This document shows, one piece after another, positions 49,221-62,549 of a stretch of DNA of 64,000 nucleotides. The position numbers were made by a program, and so were the translations under genes. Position 1 is the stretch's first letter. Every line of letters starts with the position of its first letter. This stretch comes from Zerene cesonia (lineage: Eukaryota > Arthropoda > Insecta > Lepidoptera > Pieridae). Under the pieces are notes generated by a model. The model ran no database searches and was not told where the DNA came from. It saw nothing but the letters and a program-made list of their open reading frames with translations. The stretch lies in the NCBI RefSeq assembly GCF_012273895.1, contig NC_052104.1, forward strand, positions 6,634,001 through 6,698,000, written 5' to 3'.

Positions 49221-52200
49221 ATGCGGGAGACATTCATTCCAATTATGTTATTGTTTGCTGTCGCCCTCTCTGCGAGAGGCTCGGATTTGGGTAAAGATGG
49301 ATTCAATTATTATAAAGGTATGTGATTTTTGTTTTGGTATTTCTATATTCATGACAAATTCACGGATCTGATTTATAAAAGAACTAGCTGCGCCACGCGG
49401 TTTCACTCAATATCGCGATAAAAAGTAGCCTTTATATTATTCCAGTTGTCCAGCCATCTATGTACCAAATTTCATTGCAATCAGTTCAGTAGTTTTTGCG
49501 TGAAAGAGCAACAAACACACACACATCTTTACAAACTATCGCATTTATAATATAAGTAAAAGAATGGTGGTGATTTAAATAAATTATTTCGGTCACAACG
49601 CTATCTAAAAGAAATAAATAAATTTATTGTTCGCTCATTTAAACTGTTTCGAATGATAAATATATTTATAAACAATTTAAAAAAGGACTTTTCTCAAATA
49701 AATATAAGGAAACATATTTTAAATAAAAAAAAAATCAATCAAATTGAATCAGGCAGTTCAAAGCACTTTTTGTCGAAAAACCTCGATATCTTATACCTTT
49801 AAACGAGCAATTCTTGTATATATATTCCAATTATATATATGTATATATGTATATATATATAATTGGAATCTCGGAATCGGCTCCAACGATTTTCATGAAA
49901 TTTAGTATGCAGGGGGTTTCGGGGGCGATAAATCGATCTAGCTAGAAATTTTTTTTAGAAAATGTCATATTCGTATTTTATTCGTGTTTTTTTTTCCTGA
50001 CATCTATTGGTGAATAATAATACTATTTTGCTTCGTAGATAGCTGTCCAGCTGGACAACTGAAATAATGTCATATTCGTGTTTTATTCGTGTTTTTTTTT
50101 CCTGACATCTATTGGTGAATAATAATACTATTTTGCTTCGTAGATAGCTGGACAACTGAAATAACACATAGGCACTTTTTATACCGATATTCCTACGGGA
50201 TACGGATTTACGCGGTTTCAACCGCGGGTCACAGCTAGTATTAAAAATGTGTGATAATTTAAAGATCACCTGTAAATATGGTAGTAACTACTGAATATGG
50301 AATCCAACGATATAATATTAAAATTCATATTTAAACTTAATTATCCTCTGATAGCGCTCTAAAAATTGTGCTTTGACTTTTCAAATGAATGTAGGACTAT
50401 ACTAAACTTCTGTAATAATTAATGAAACATTTACTGATTTCTCTTTGAATTCATATTAATTACGCACGATTCAATTTATTTTCATCAATATGGGCGTTAA
50501 ATTAAGACTCAAATCCGTCTGCGTAGGCCTTTTTATCTCGCTTTCAAGCGGCAAAAAGCTCTTATTATCAAAGATTTTAAAGGGATGTCTACGCTAATGA
50601 AAATGTTTTAGTAATCATATTTTATTCTTAATTTTGTATATAGTAATTACATCCGATGAGATACATAAGTGTCTATTTATGTCAGTCGAGTTTTTATTTC
50701 AGTTTTTTTACTTCTATAGAAAAGATAAAGAAGATATAATATAATTTATTTCTACCTAATTTCAGATTATTTGCGAGCGAGGTCCGATGACATTTATGTA
50801 GATGCACCATACGAAGATCGTGTGCTGTGTAAGTATGGAAGCACTTTTATTTATTTTAGAGGACTGTAAATAAGTGCTATGCGGTACCTTGCCCGCGTCA
50901 TCATCATCATCATTCAAAGGAAATTCCCATGCAGATAAGATGTTTGACCGGGGCAAAAAGTACTTTAAGCCTAACTATCTCCAAAAACCCATATCATAGA
51001 ATTGCGTTGTGATGTTTAGTTGTAGTACGGTAAACTATTAAGTAGATAATTAGATATGCACTCTGTAATACAAAACATTCCATTATGAGAAGATACGTAT
51101 CAATAAGTTTATAATATATAAAATATAGTCACTTATACAGACCCTACAATAAGCCAATAATAACACTCCTGCAGTGTAAAGAGTTATTTTTGAGCCTAAT
51201 TTAATCAAGATAATAAAATTAAAAATAGGTTATAAGTTTTCTTATATGATTGGATATTAATAATTAAAATTAGAGATTATTGTTTTCGTTTATACAAACT
51301 CGAAATATCTGTTATCTTCTGTATTTTTTTTAACCGACATTCCCAAAAAGACAAAGAAGGTTTTCTACTATATTTTTTTTGGCTTCTTTCAAATCGATTG
51401 GCGCCGTGATGCTTTTGAGACGTGTTTGATGAGAAATTGTTATCATTTGGTTCTATAAGAGAATCTAAAGTGATGTTTCGCTCTCCAGTGACGTTGTATA
51501 CCCTTTGGTATGAAAAAATGTTGATGCTACAATTCTTTTTTTTTAGATTTCTTTCGTACCCCATTGCAACAGCTGTACCCAGACATGCCTACAATACAAG
51601 AATATAAAAAGAGAACGGCAAACATATTCAAAAGTAAGTCAAAATGAAATAAAAAATCAAGCAAGGGAAATATGTGGTATACAGAGAAACTTTCTTGTTG
51701 GAATTTTGTACAAACTGTTTTTATCCATTTTGTACTTCTACCAAACTATTTAAATTTATTAACATAAACCGAATCTCAAGTAATGTCATAGTCTCATACC
51801 ATCTTTTAGTTTCGCTTTTAATTCTCTATCATATTATTTTCTATACGTTATAGGTGGAAAATAACGCCTATATCATATTTGTAATTAAGTTTAGTCTTCT
51901 TTTCGATATAAATTTTTGGCAAATCGATTTAAATTTGATTAATGGAATGAAAGCGCCATTAATTAAATTTGTGAAAGACTTTTTAAGGTCTTGGTTTAAT
52001 ATTGGAATGTAGCTATCATTTACAAAATATAAATATTTTTAGATTATATTTAAAAACAGTTTTTAAGTGATTTTTTTTTTATAATTGACTTTCGGCTTTA
52101 AAAATCGTATGTAATGAATGTTTATATATGTTTTACAGACCATATGCTCAACAGAGAGCCTGGAGGTGTACCAAATAAACGTACGTCCAAGACTGGTCTT

Positions 52201-53807
52201 TCACTTCTTATGCAGAGCAAGCAGGATTCACATCCTACGTAAGCATATCATCATCAACTCGTATTTGTTCCTACTGCATCGACAAAGGTAGCCTTTTTTA
52301 TGAAATAGTGGGCAACTAAGCTGGTGGTTCGCCTGATGGGAATCGATCACCGCCCGATGAACATTAATGGGTAGCGCTGTAAATGCCTTGCTCGCGTTTA
52401 TGGGGTATAGGATAAGGAAAGGATTGAGAACAGTAATAAAGTAATAGATCGGAAAGGGTGTGGAAAAGGTCACGGCCCTCCGGTAGCCTATGAAGGTTTA
52501 GAGTGGATAGTCCACGACGCTGGCCATGTTGTATGTGTAAGTTTTTAGTTCTTGCAGATTCTTGATGTTTTCTTCGTCGAATGTAGCTGTAACACTTTGA
52601 TCACTTTCTAACTGGTGATGCGTCTCTGTTGCCTCTTTATTGATAATATATTTGCTGGCATTTTGTAACCCTTAAAAATTATCACTAAACTATAAATATA
52701 TAACTATGAGAATATTGGAATAAAAATTGGCCAAAGTTGTTCCTTATTTCTGGCTCCTATCTGGCTGTGAAAGTCCCGTCAGAGTTTGTAAAAAAATATA
52801 AAGCATTATGTTGCGATATAATAGATAGAATAGTAGATATTTTAAAATTAAATGTTTATTTAAGTTCAGAGACCCATTACTGTTATTGACCGTTGCCAAC
52901 TCCCAGCTAACTTCACCTAACAAGTTGTGATAGAAGCAAGTTAATTACGAAATAAAGTGACATTTTCCAATTGCGGTTCCTTTGAAACCTCGACACAGTA
53001 TTTGCCTTTAATTAGTTAAATTGCAGTCAAATATTCTGTACAATCGGGGATTTTGTGCTAGACAAGGGTTATTGAGGCCTCGGCAGAAAGGCAAAAGGTA
53101 TTTTGGAGTAAGGCATGATGGAGAACTAGGCAAATAGTTGCATCGTAGAAATGTGTTGTCAGAATTATTGTATATGAGAGAAAGTTAATTTGTAGAACAC
53201 AGTCAATATGGAATACACTAAAGAAGTTGTAGGTTTATGATAAGTTTAGATTTTAATTTTGAATAGGCTACCTCTAGACAGACGTACCTTCAACTAGATT
53301 ACATCGCAGGTTTCCATCAAGTGAGTCTGTGATTAAATATAGCCTATTGCAAGAAAAAAACACTGGTAGGAAACGTAAATTTGACTTGCTTAAAAATCAT
53401 CCATACAGTGATCATTCATTGATCTCATTCATCACCTTCAAGTATAAAAATAGCAATGGGTATTTGTGACTGATTCAGCAAAAGGTAATGTTAATGTTTG
53501 ACAAATTTCATACATAATATTGCTATTATAAAGGATCATTGATGGTTTTCATTGATGCTATATTTCTGTAGATTTGGTACCTAGCTATAATCGGTATAGT
53601 ATTTACCTAATAAGAATGTCAAAAAATGTACCTATAATAAAAAATTTTGCACCGTCTATATAACTTATTGTAATTAATGGTAGGCATATCAGCTTCGGTA
53701 CAAATATGCCATTATAAAAATGTTGTTTGAAATATAGAAATAGTTATATTTATATATTGCTCATTTATTTCAGCGGTGGGGATGAACATTACTGCCTCTA
53801 CGGTTAA
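49221..53807 (+). CDS. Small secreted protein / putative peptide precursor (unrecognised)
   Basis: Five exons: 49221-49317, 50766-50828, 51547-51633, 52139-52238, 53774-53807; 381 nt, 126 aa, all GT-AG with consistent phase. Seen: an N-terminal signal peptide (hydrophobic core IPIMLLFAVALSA), a Tyr/Asp-rich stretch (DDIYVDAPYED), a basic tribasic motif EYKKRT (KKR 74-76), a second basic motif PNKRTS (KR 96-97), a single Cys (123) and a C-terminal YCLYG. Prohormone convertases could cut at KKR and KR, and a terminal Gly exposed at the end of the chain could become an amide. That makes a neuropeptide-like or other secreted peptide precursor plausible, but I recognise no known family, and a structural secreted protein is possible. 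Promoter at 49145; AATAAA at 53813 just after the stop. Confidence 0.75.
49384..49563 (-). mobile_element. Non-autonomous Helitron, family 1
   Basis: Minus-strand element ending GCGCAGCTAG before T; the 5' end is somewhat diverged (TCTTTTACTTATATTATAAA). In intron 1 of the secreted-peptide gene. Confidence 0.65.
49789..50238 (+). mobile_element. Non-autonomous Helitron, family 2, full length
   Basis: Runs from TCTTATACCTTTAAACGAGC to CACAGCTAG with A before and T after. CGCGGTTTCAACCGCG forms the 3' hairpin. It contains an internal near-perfect tandem duplication of about 100 bp (49960-50160). In intron 1 of the secreted-peptide gene. Confidence 0.75.
50899..50913 (+). repeat. (CAT)n microsatellite
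   Basis: Five CAT units in intron 2 of the secreted-peptide gene; may be the tail of a lost SINE. Confidence 0.7.
52243..52620 (-). repeat. Old SINE split by a nested family R insertion
   Basis: The left piece (52243-52282, ATCATCATCAACTCGTATTTG) and the right piece (52486-52620, CCTATGAAGGTTTAGAG, then GATTCTTGATGTTTTC) match the two parts of the SINE at 7628-7935 in order. Between them sits a family R copy (GGTGGTTCGCCTGATGGGAA). The SINE tail begins about 4 nt after the exon 4 donor of the secreted-peptide gene. Confidence 0.6.
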
Positions 53808-53812
53808 TTAAG

Positions 53813-53818
53813 AATAAA
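53813..53818 (+). promoter_or_regulatory. Polyadenylation signal AATAAA, secreted-peptide gene
   Basis: Canonical hexamer 5 nt after the stop codon; a short 3' UTR is implied. Confidence 0.5.
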
Positions 53819-54618
53819 CAGGATAAAGGTGAATAGTTAAATAATTATGAATGTATTATGAATACGGTATGTAAACGGTTTTTAATTATTTTTTCAGAAT
53901 TTAGAATGCTTAGCATAAAAGAATGATCTTACTTAAATTTCTCTTTAACAAATAATTTACGTAGCCATACAGAGATGTCTGTTAGTAAGTGGATTGGTAG
54001 AAAATAGTCAAACCTAATTAATTTCTTCTTGGATGAATTATTATTAAAAATATACATTGTATACCTCGACTTATTCTATTTTGGTGTCCTGTTACTTTAA
54101 ATTTTTATATTATTTCATTTTACAACTGTACAATGACGTCGATACGAAAGAATAAACCAGATACGTTGAAAGCTTGTAAAATCTTTTGTTTTATTGAACA
54201 CATCCATAAAACATGGAATGCAAATGTTTTACTCTAAAAAAATTATACAAGGTAAATAACCTGGATAGAAAAATATGCAGGACGAATGCCTCGTGTAAAA
54301 ATATGTAATTTAAACGAAAATGGGCCGGCCTATGGGAAAAACAAAGTTCAGTATTCAGATTCACACAAAAATATCGGCATAAATTTCTTACAAGCTTTAT
54401 ATAACATTATCTTTAAATGAAGCTCATGGTCTATCTGTAAACAATATTAATCATTTAGATTAATTCTAGAAAAACAGGAACCTAAGTAGTTATAACTAAA
54501 ATTGTTGCCTAGATAACGCCATGATTTTTTTAATAATTTATTAAATCCACAAAAACATACAATTTAATTATAAATATATATTTATAAAAATGATATATTT
54601 ATATTTATTGCAAATGAT

Positions 54619-54807
54619 TCCTACCAAAATTATAAATGCGAAAGTTTGTGAGGATGGATGTACGTGTATGTTGGTTACTTTTTCACGCCAAAACTACAAC
54701 CGATTGAACTGAACCGATTGTAATGAAATAACACGTGGGCAACTTTTTATCCCAACTTTTTTTACGGGATATGTTGTTACGCGGGTGAAACCGCGGAGAG
54801 CAACTAA
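54619..54807 (+). mobile_element. Non-autonomous Helitron, family 1, diverged
   Basis: TCCTACCAAAATTATAAATG at the start, hairpin CGCGGGTGAAACCGCG and a CTAA end before T. Confidence 0.65.
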
Positions 54808-55346
54808 TACGGTATAAGTTAAATATTATTCCTAAAACTTAAACTTAAACTTCCTACATAGGTAAGAAATATCATATGCATTTTTCTGACAAGCATCGGA
54901 AATGTATCTCTATCAATCTTGATAAATAAGTTCCTTTAGATTACTTCATCGTTTTCCATAGAATTGAAGCGAATAATAACAATCTTTTAAATCTATTTAT
55001 CTCAAAGGAAATAATTACGATTCCTGTAAAATTGACGTCCGATAAAACTGGCATTCATAAAGTTGGAGATATTGAGCGCAAAGATTCTGTTAGTGATGGC
55101 CTACTTTTTCTGAATAATGGCTGAAGCGAACCGTATCGCGGAAAAAATCTTGAAATGATTGGTTGCGCCTGACAAAAGAACATTTTAAATGCAAAGGCGA
55201 CTGCCCTTTGTACGCCTTTAAAGATAATTCCGCAGAAGGATAGGGAAGAAATTGAGAAAGGGTTACTTTGTCTGGATAACAGAAGCAACTGAGATGTTCC
55301 AACCGAATTAATTGTTACAAGTGGGGGTAGGATGTTTCGCTGAGAT

Positions 55347-55381
55347 TCGATCGTTCGTTCATTCGTTCGTTCGAGTTCGTT
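55347..55381. repeat. (TTCG)n microsatellite
   Basis: Imperfect tandem GTTC/TTCG units. Confidence 0.8.
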
Positions 55382-58300
55382 GTTGAGATGCCTATTTAAT
55401 GCAATTGCAATATTTGCATTTTTTAATTTTATAATTTCTATCTTTTCTTAACATAATATAGCGGTATGTATTAATATTAACTATAATATAATATTATTAT
55501 AAGTTATTTTAAAAACATTTTGTTCTAAATAGACAAACTGAATGTGCATCAAATGCAGCCAACTACTATTCAGGTACCTAACTGTGGGGTTAAGCGGAGT
55601 TCAGTTAAGATGAATTGATTGGTATCCATCGAACCATGATTGGCTAAGAGAATTATCCGTGGAATACATTAGTTCGTTACTATTGCAAATTCTCTGGAGT
55701 TATCCCAAGTATAAAATGTGCAATGTCGGTACTGCCGAGTAGAAAATTTTCAATTCGACTCAAATCAAATAGTGTTCGCATTTATTCCGTTTAACTTTAC
55801 AAAAGTGCTCAACGAGCACTGTAAAGTTTATAACATTGTCTAAAGTCTGAATGCATAAGCGAGTACCGTCGAATTCTCCGTGTGCTAAACATAATTTTCT
55901 TTTATAGAGTAACTTTGTTTACGAGTGTACCTATTTAAATAGCTTCAACAAATTTTCTCTAATTTCGTATTTCATAACACGTCAAAATTTCGCTATTTTA
56001 ATTACACTGTTTAAGTGCAAGAATAAAATACACAGGGTTTATTGCACGTTGTTACGAGAAACAGTTATAATTTACTGATATAAGTAGTTTCAAAGTTACG
56101 AACACAGGACTTATAAATTTTCCTTAGGAACAAACTTTAAATATTTTCAGCGAAGTATTGCTTGTACCTACTGTTATCTGTAGAGGAAATTTCTAGAAAC
56201 TTTATATGGAATATAAAAGAATAACTAACATAATACACACAATAGGGAGCTGTTCATTTCGATCATTGTACGGTACCAAATTGTAATCAGAAGAGAAAGA
56301 GATTCGAAACGTTTCGCCAGATAGCCGTAATTTCGCCCTCTGGGATCTTCCACGCTTTCTTGAATCGATTTGATTTCATTTGAAAGCCTTGTAGGATTTT
56401 AAAGGTATATTTGTTTTCCTTTTTAGAAGCAATACAATTTTAACTGAACAGCGATCTCAGTTACGCTTTTCATTACTAAAACTTTAAGCTCTCTAAAACA
56501 TTTGAAATTCAATTAATTGTTTAATATAAAGATAATGACAAATTATTTTTTTTTATTTATTTTAAAAGTGAAATAAATACAAGACACTTTTAACACTTTA
56601 TATTTGTAAATGATCTTGCAGGTATACTGACTTATTTATGAAGGAATTGATACTTTTCGAGACCTCGAAAAAGGATTGTACCTACTACACAAAACATGTA
56701 ATAGCAGGATGAGTCTTATTGTTATACAAATTTAAAAGGTGTAGTAAAGCTGAAGCTTGAAGGGTTTTACGGCCATTCTTTTGAAAATCATATTCCTTCT
56801 TTGGATAGGATTTTCTGATAAAATTTTAAGCACTATAGGTTATTTCCGTAAACGTCTAGATTGTCCTTTTTGACGATATTTTCGATAAGACAAAATGTGT
56901 TCCAGACTAAATTGCTCACCCTTTCGGATGCTCCATTTCCGTCAACTAATGAAATGTGAAAACTTTTCTGCGGACATGAACCCTTATTAAATGTTCTAAT
57001 AGAAATACAAGACACGAAGTATTCTTTTGTGTTGGTTATAATAATATTTTGACTTCACGTTCAGAGATTCACATTATCCTAAGAATTTATTACATTCTAA
57101 GATGTAGTGGTTTTAAAATTAATAAATCACGTAAATTAACAAAATTCTCAGATTAAAATTCTTTATGTTTCAAGGGTACACACTACCTGTGCTTCATTAT
57201 GTCTCAGCAATTTAAATATAAAGAGGAAAGATTGAATTCTTTTGTTTCTTGTATTTTTATCCTTTTACCATTAAAAGCAAGCTGCTTCTTTTCTTTCTTG
57301 ATTCTTTTTATCCTGACCGAAGATAAGCGGATAGTACATTATATGCATGAACTAAATGACTAAAATATTATGTACTATATATCATGTGTACCTACGCGAT
57401 ACTATTTTAGCATATTATTAATAAAATATATGAAGAAGAGGCTCCGACTTTTGATGTATAATTATGATCACGAATTCAATATTACAAAAATGTTTTATGA
57501 ATTCAAATTTCTCTCTCTGTCCTCGGCAATTAATTATGCGTATTAAATAAATTTTCCTGAAAATTAATAACGGACGTGAGAAGACTGTGGAGATCCGTGA
57601 CATCGCTGCCCTAAATACCTAGCAAGTTTTTTTCTTAATTATTTCTAACACAGACAAATCAGGCTAACGGGCATAGTTGCCCATTCTTACATAGAAAAGA
57701 GTATGCATACTTCTATGTTACATACAATTTGTTTGCATCAAAAGAAATATCAATCTTGATATTATACTCCACTGTTAAAAAGTCCTTTATCCCATTCAAT
57801 CAAAATTAACAGAAGTTTCTCGTGTTCAAAGCCTATTCTTACTTATATCTCTGAAGGGGAATCTAACTAGTTTTAGTTTCTCGTCTTCATTAGAACAAAA
57901 CAACTGCCATCGGCCGGCTTGGATCACGTTCGCTGTATTAATTTTGGGTTTATTGAATAATACGTGAGGACCATACGCAATAAGTTATTAAGGGGCTCAA
58001 GTTTGATCCTTCTTGAGAGGGCTACTCGTCGGATCTCAAGACATTTGAGATGTGCGCGTCAGTTGATATCTCATTATCTATGTTACAATTTTAATAAGTA
58101 CACAAACATGTTGTTTTTTTGGACTAATATTAAACCTTAGGCACTACAATAGTATCGAATGCATTTATTGTTATAAAAAATAAAATAAATCGTTTATTTA
58201 GCAAAAATAAATAGATTCAATACAAATCAAACACGACGATCGCCTCAACTAGGAATAAACCTGTGCTAGAGACGACCGACGCCTTCCACTCTAGACCTAG

Positions 58301-59040
58301 AATCTAGACCTTATGTTTAGTTGTATTGTGTGTTATTTAATAATGTAATGAGATTGCAGAAACTAATAGTTCATTCAAATAAATTATTGTACAAATATGA
58401 ATAATTCCCATTGACACATCATTGCATTTTCTCTAAATATGAGATTTTATATATTTACTAAATGTTATCGATTCGGAACTGATCTAATAAGGCTTTATAT
58501 ATGGTTCAACCATTGAGCTAAAATAAGCATCGAATTGAGTGGATCACGTAGCGTGTATCAATTTCCAGAGACGTGAGGAAGGTGGCAATTGACGGCCTGC
58601 AAATTTAGTCTTTATTCTTATGTACGCTTCTAATGATAGCGATTCAAATGTGTTTAATGTTATGATTTCCAATTGGGCTCATAGAAGAATTATATTTACG
58701 TTTAATTGACTGTTATGACATGAGAAATCGATAAATGAAAGTCAAACAATTCGAGGAACTCTCTTCTCTGTAAAGCGTGGATCTTCTTGACAGATTAAAT
58801 AGATGCCATTCCTAGAATCTAGAAGTAACAAACATTGGAGGTTAGATTTAGCAAGCACACCAAAAGTTTACCTATAATTACTGTCTTGTGTCACAATACC
58901 TGAGTAAAAAGTAGGCACTTATATACACCTACTGCATAATGAAAACTACTTCTTTGAACTTTATATAATAGCGAAATACAGCAATAATTATACATTAGGT
59001 CATATTCTGTTTAGATTGGTTAACTTTTATAATACAACAG

Positions 59041-59515
59041 TACCTGGATAACCGAGCTTTGCTCGGTTTAACTTCGTGAAGTTAGATTGTTTATAAGCGT
59101 TTTTTTCCAAGATCGTTTAGGCATTTTTAAGTGAACACGTGCATTAAGAAGACACAAAACGATATAAACAATTAGTCTAACCTCAAAGCAAACACTCATA
59201 AACTTCGTTACTTAACAACGCCATCTGCTGGAAGTTTAATTATTCGCCAAAAAATAGTATTATTATTCGCCAATAGATGTCAGGAAGAGTCATAATAAAT
59301 TGGGACTACTCAAACGCCTCCTATTTGTTAAAAAAGTAAGTTTAAGTCGATAAAACACGAATAAGACACGAATATGACATTTTCTAAAAAAAAATTCCTA
59401 GCTAGATCGATTGATCGCCTCCGAAACCCCCTATATACTAAATTTCATGAAAATCGTTAGAGCCGATTCCGAGATTCCAATTATATATATATACAAGAAT
59501 TGCTCTTTTAAAGAT
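59041..59515 (-). mobile_element. Helitron-like element sharing the family 2 5' end but with another 3' end
   Basis: On the minus strand starts TCTTATATCTTTAAAAGAGC after A and matches family 2 for about 220 bp. It then differs and ends near a hairpin ACCGAGCAAAGCTCGGT followed by TATCCAGGTA, with no CTAG. The 3' boundary is not certain. Confidence 0.55.
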
Positions 59516-62500
59516 ATAAGATTAATATTATTTAACAAAGCGCAAAGACGCTCATAAAAAGCGAGCATTCAAATTCACATAAATGGAGTATCTATTATGT
59601 TCAGCTGTAGGATTTAGAGCAAAACTGCGCATGCGACATGCACTGCACTTCAATAGTCATCATTACTTTGTATGAGTCTGTTAAATTGATTACAGTCTGT
59701 TAAGAGTCAACCTGAGGTGCTTTGAAGAAATATAAGACAATTCGAACTGAATTTACTGTAGATAGATGTTTTCATAATCGATTGCTAATAGCTTCGGTCC
59801 CTGATCGGAATTTAGAAGATTTTAAAACAACCGACCCCAAACTCCAGCGACTGATAAGAAAGTTCTGGAAATACAATTCAAAGGACATTAATATAATTGG
59901 GAGCCTACTTTTGTTTTTGTGATGGATTAATTTTTATTCCAATTTTATATATAACGTTGTGTGATTGTAAACGATGAAAATCGTAATGATTGTAATATGT
60001 TTAATTTGTAAATAGTAAGTCATGATTCTATTTTATATAAAACTGCTTAAATATAAAAAATATATCAGTTTAGTACCTCCCTATGTAGGGTACCTATAAT
60101 CATAAAAGTTGGTATTTGGTCGAATGTGTGTACCGAAATGTCTAAGAAATAATCTTGGCCAGCGGATTTAGTTGAAATTTGGTGGAGGTATTTTTTTAAC
60201 GAGGAGGAAATCTTCAAAAGGTACTCTAGCTTTGGGGGAAAAGTAGAGCATGAGGAATTTCTACCCATCAAAACCTCCTCGGTCGCCAAACTCAAAGCAT
60301 AATAGCAGGAATCCCGGGATCACCAATGGAATGCACCAGGGTCTGGTGAAAGTATGGCCTATTTTTGTATTAGTATATATTAGTTATATGATATAACTAT
60401 TTATATAAAATCATTATTCACAAACACAGAACAAATGAAAACACACATGCAAATTATGTAAAATAAAATAGTAGTAAAAATTAATCGCTATTAACTTGGT
60501 GACAATATTTCTAATTAGGTTTAAAATTATTCAGGTAAGTTATACACAAATTGGTGTAAAACCGATTAGTTTTGTCTTTATGCGAATACTTGAACGAGCT
60601 AGCAATTAATATTACTTTCTGACATGATTCGCATTAATTTAACTTAACAATATGGCAATTTACGTAAGGGAATGGCGTGGTGATGTTTCTGAAACAAGGC
60701 AACATCAGATATTATGATTAATGAAGTTTTATTTAGGTCGTGTTGGAATTTGTACGTAATTTTATTAAATTTATGTACGTGGCCGATAACAGACGTTATT
60801 ATTTTGTTCATGAGTACTCACGGGATTTGAATTTTGTGAAATGATGTTTGTGTATTATTACTATGCTGGTACCTGTGATAATGCTCTATTTACTGAAAGA
60901 CCCAGTCGAGAACGTCGATTCGTAGATTGTTTGTCTTTTGTACTTCCCTTGCACTCAGTTAAATTGTATAAAAAAGTCAGTCGTAATACCGATATACAGG
61001 GTTTTATAGATCTACTGTGTTACTAATAAGGGCAACGTAACAAATGCAACAGAAAGTTAAATTTTGTTCAAAAATTATCGGTTACATTTCAGTAATTCAT
61101 TATAGTTAAAAACAAATCGACAACTTAAAATGTTCTTTTGACCTCATAGCCACGTCACACGAAAAATATTTTTCTGTTTTAAATCATAAATAAATCAAGG
61201 ATTTTTGTACCAATATTATTATTATAGTAGCGGACTATCATCTTTATTTGACGGTTATCATGTAATTTAGATGGACTTTATAATTGATTCAATATTTTAA
61301 TCTTTAAATATATCCATAAAAAACACACAAAAATTGGCAATTTCGGCGACTTTATTCAGAAGGTAATATAATATTTAAAGCATAAATTATTTCAATTTCA
61401 ATTTTCTTTTAATGGTTTTTGCTAATGATATGCTTAAATCATTACTGTTGACACATGAAACGGCATTCGAGCAAAATTTAAAAGCGTGATGTAAAAGAGT
61501 GACTTGTAATTTCTCTTTTATCAGCAAAACATCCATAAAATTTACAGTTGATGGAAATTAAATTAACTATAGTTCCCGTTTAATGAGCTTTTGGCTGGAC
61601 AATTTTGAATTAATTAAAAACGACAGCTCACAGTTTGGAGCGAACGGCGGAGTTCTGAAATCCAGCGCTCACTTTGGTCTTTGTTACTGCACATATAATG
61701 TGTGATTTTAGTTCGGTTTCGAATAGTTTTTGTTAACGTCAAAATATCCGCTAGCGGCTAACTTTTCTAATATTACTGTAGAAGTTAGACGGTACAACTG
61801 AAATGATGTGTAAACTCGTTACTTCCTGGCATAAACGCAGCTAGCATGATGGTGGATATTTAAAGTCAATTTACTTCATGAAATATGTAATGCGTATTGA
61901 TATTGTATTGCGTAGAGATGCCCTTTACATTGAGTCCATTGTTGTTAAAATTCGATCAAATCGTGAATAAGTTGTACGATATAATTCCACGTATCCAAAT
62001 GTACCTAAGCGTAATAAAAATTATTACTTGGGGTAAGTAAATTTCGATTTTACGAAATAGATGCGATAAAAGTGAAATCTGCATTTTATTCGCGATAAAA
62101 ACGAAACTTAAAAATTAGATACTTCACACCTTTCCTTTCTATTTTGATTTTTTTTACGCGAAATTACGATTTTTTATTTGCAAAATTTACGTACCCCTAA
62201 TTATAACCTATTAGAAACTAAAGAAAAATATAACATTGCACAAAACTTTAAAATTTATTACAAACATAAGCTTTTAGCTAATGTTATACTGAATCATAGT
62301 AATATCCCAGAAGAGGCAACAAAGGCACACGTTGTAGATAGTAAATTTTAAAATGGCCATATTACCTCTGAGGATGTATGGAGAATTGTTGCGTCAGTAT
62401 AAAATATTGTCGTATTTACCACTGCAGCTACCATATTGTGGGGAATATTTTTCGGTGATGCACAGAGTTCTTGTAAAGCTTTATCAAATGAACGTGAGTG

Positions 62501-62549
62501 TTTGTTTAAATTCAGTTTGAGTAATATTACAGTAGAAAAATATTAATTA

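Noticed and set aside
49955..50269. 104-codon minus-strand frame with a repeated peptide
   Set aside because: Produced by the internal tandem duplication of a Helitron; no coding gene.
55055..55302. Two overlapping minus-strand frames of 77 and 70 codons
   Set aside because: Same stretch open in two frames, no splice signals in phase and no recognisable domain.
59722..59922. 66-codon frame with a charged sequence
   Set aside because: No domain, promoter or splice context; beside a Helitron-like element and probably a decayed repeat.
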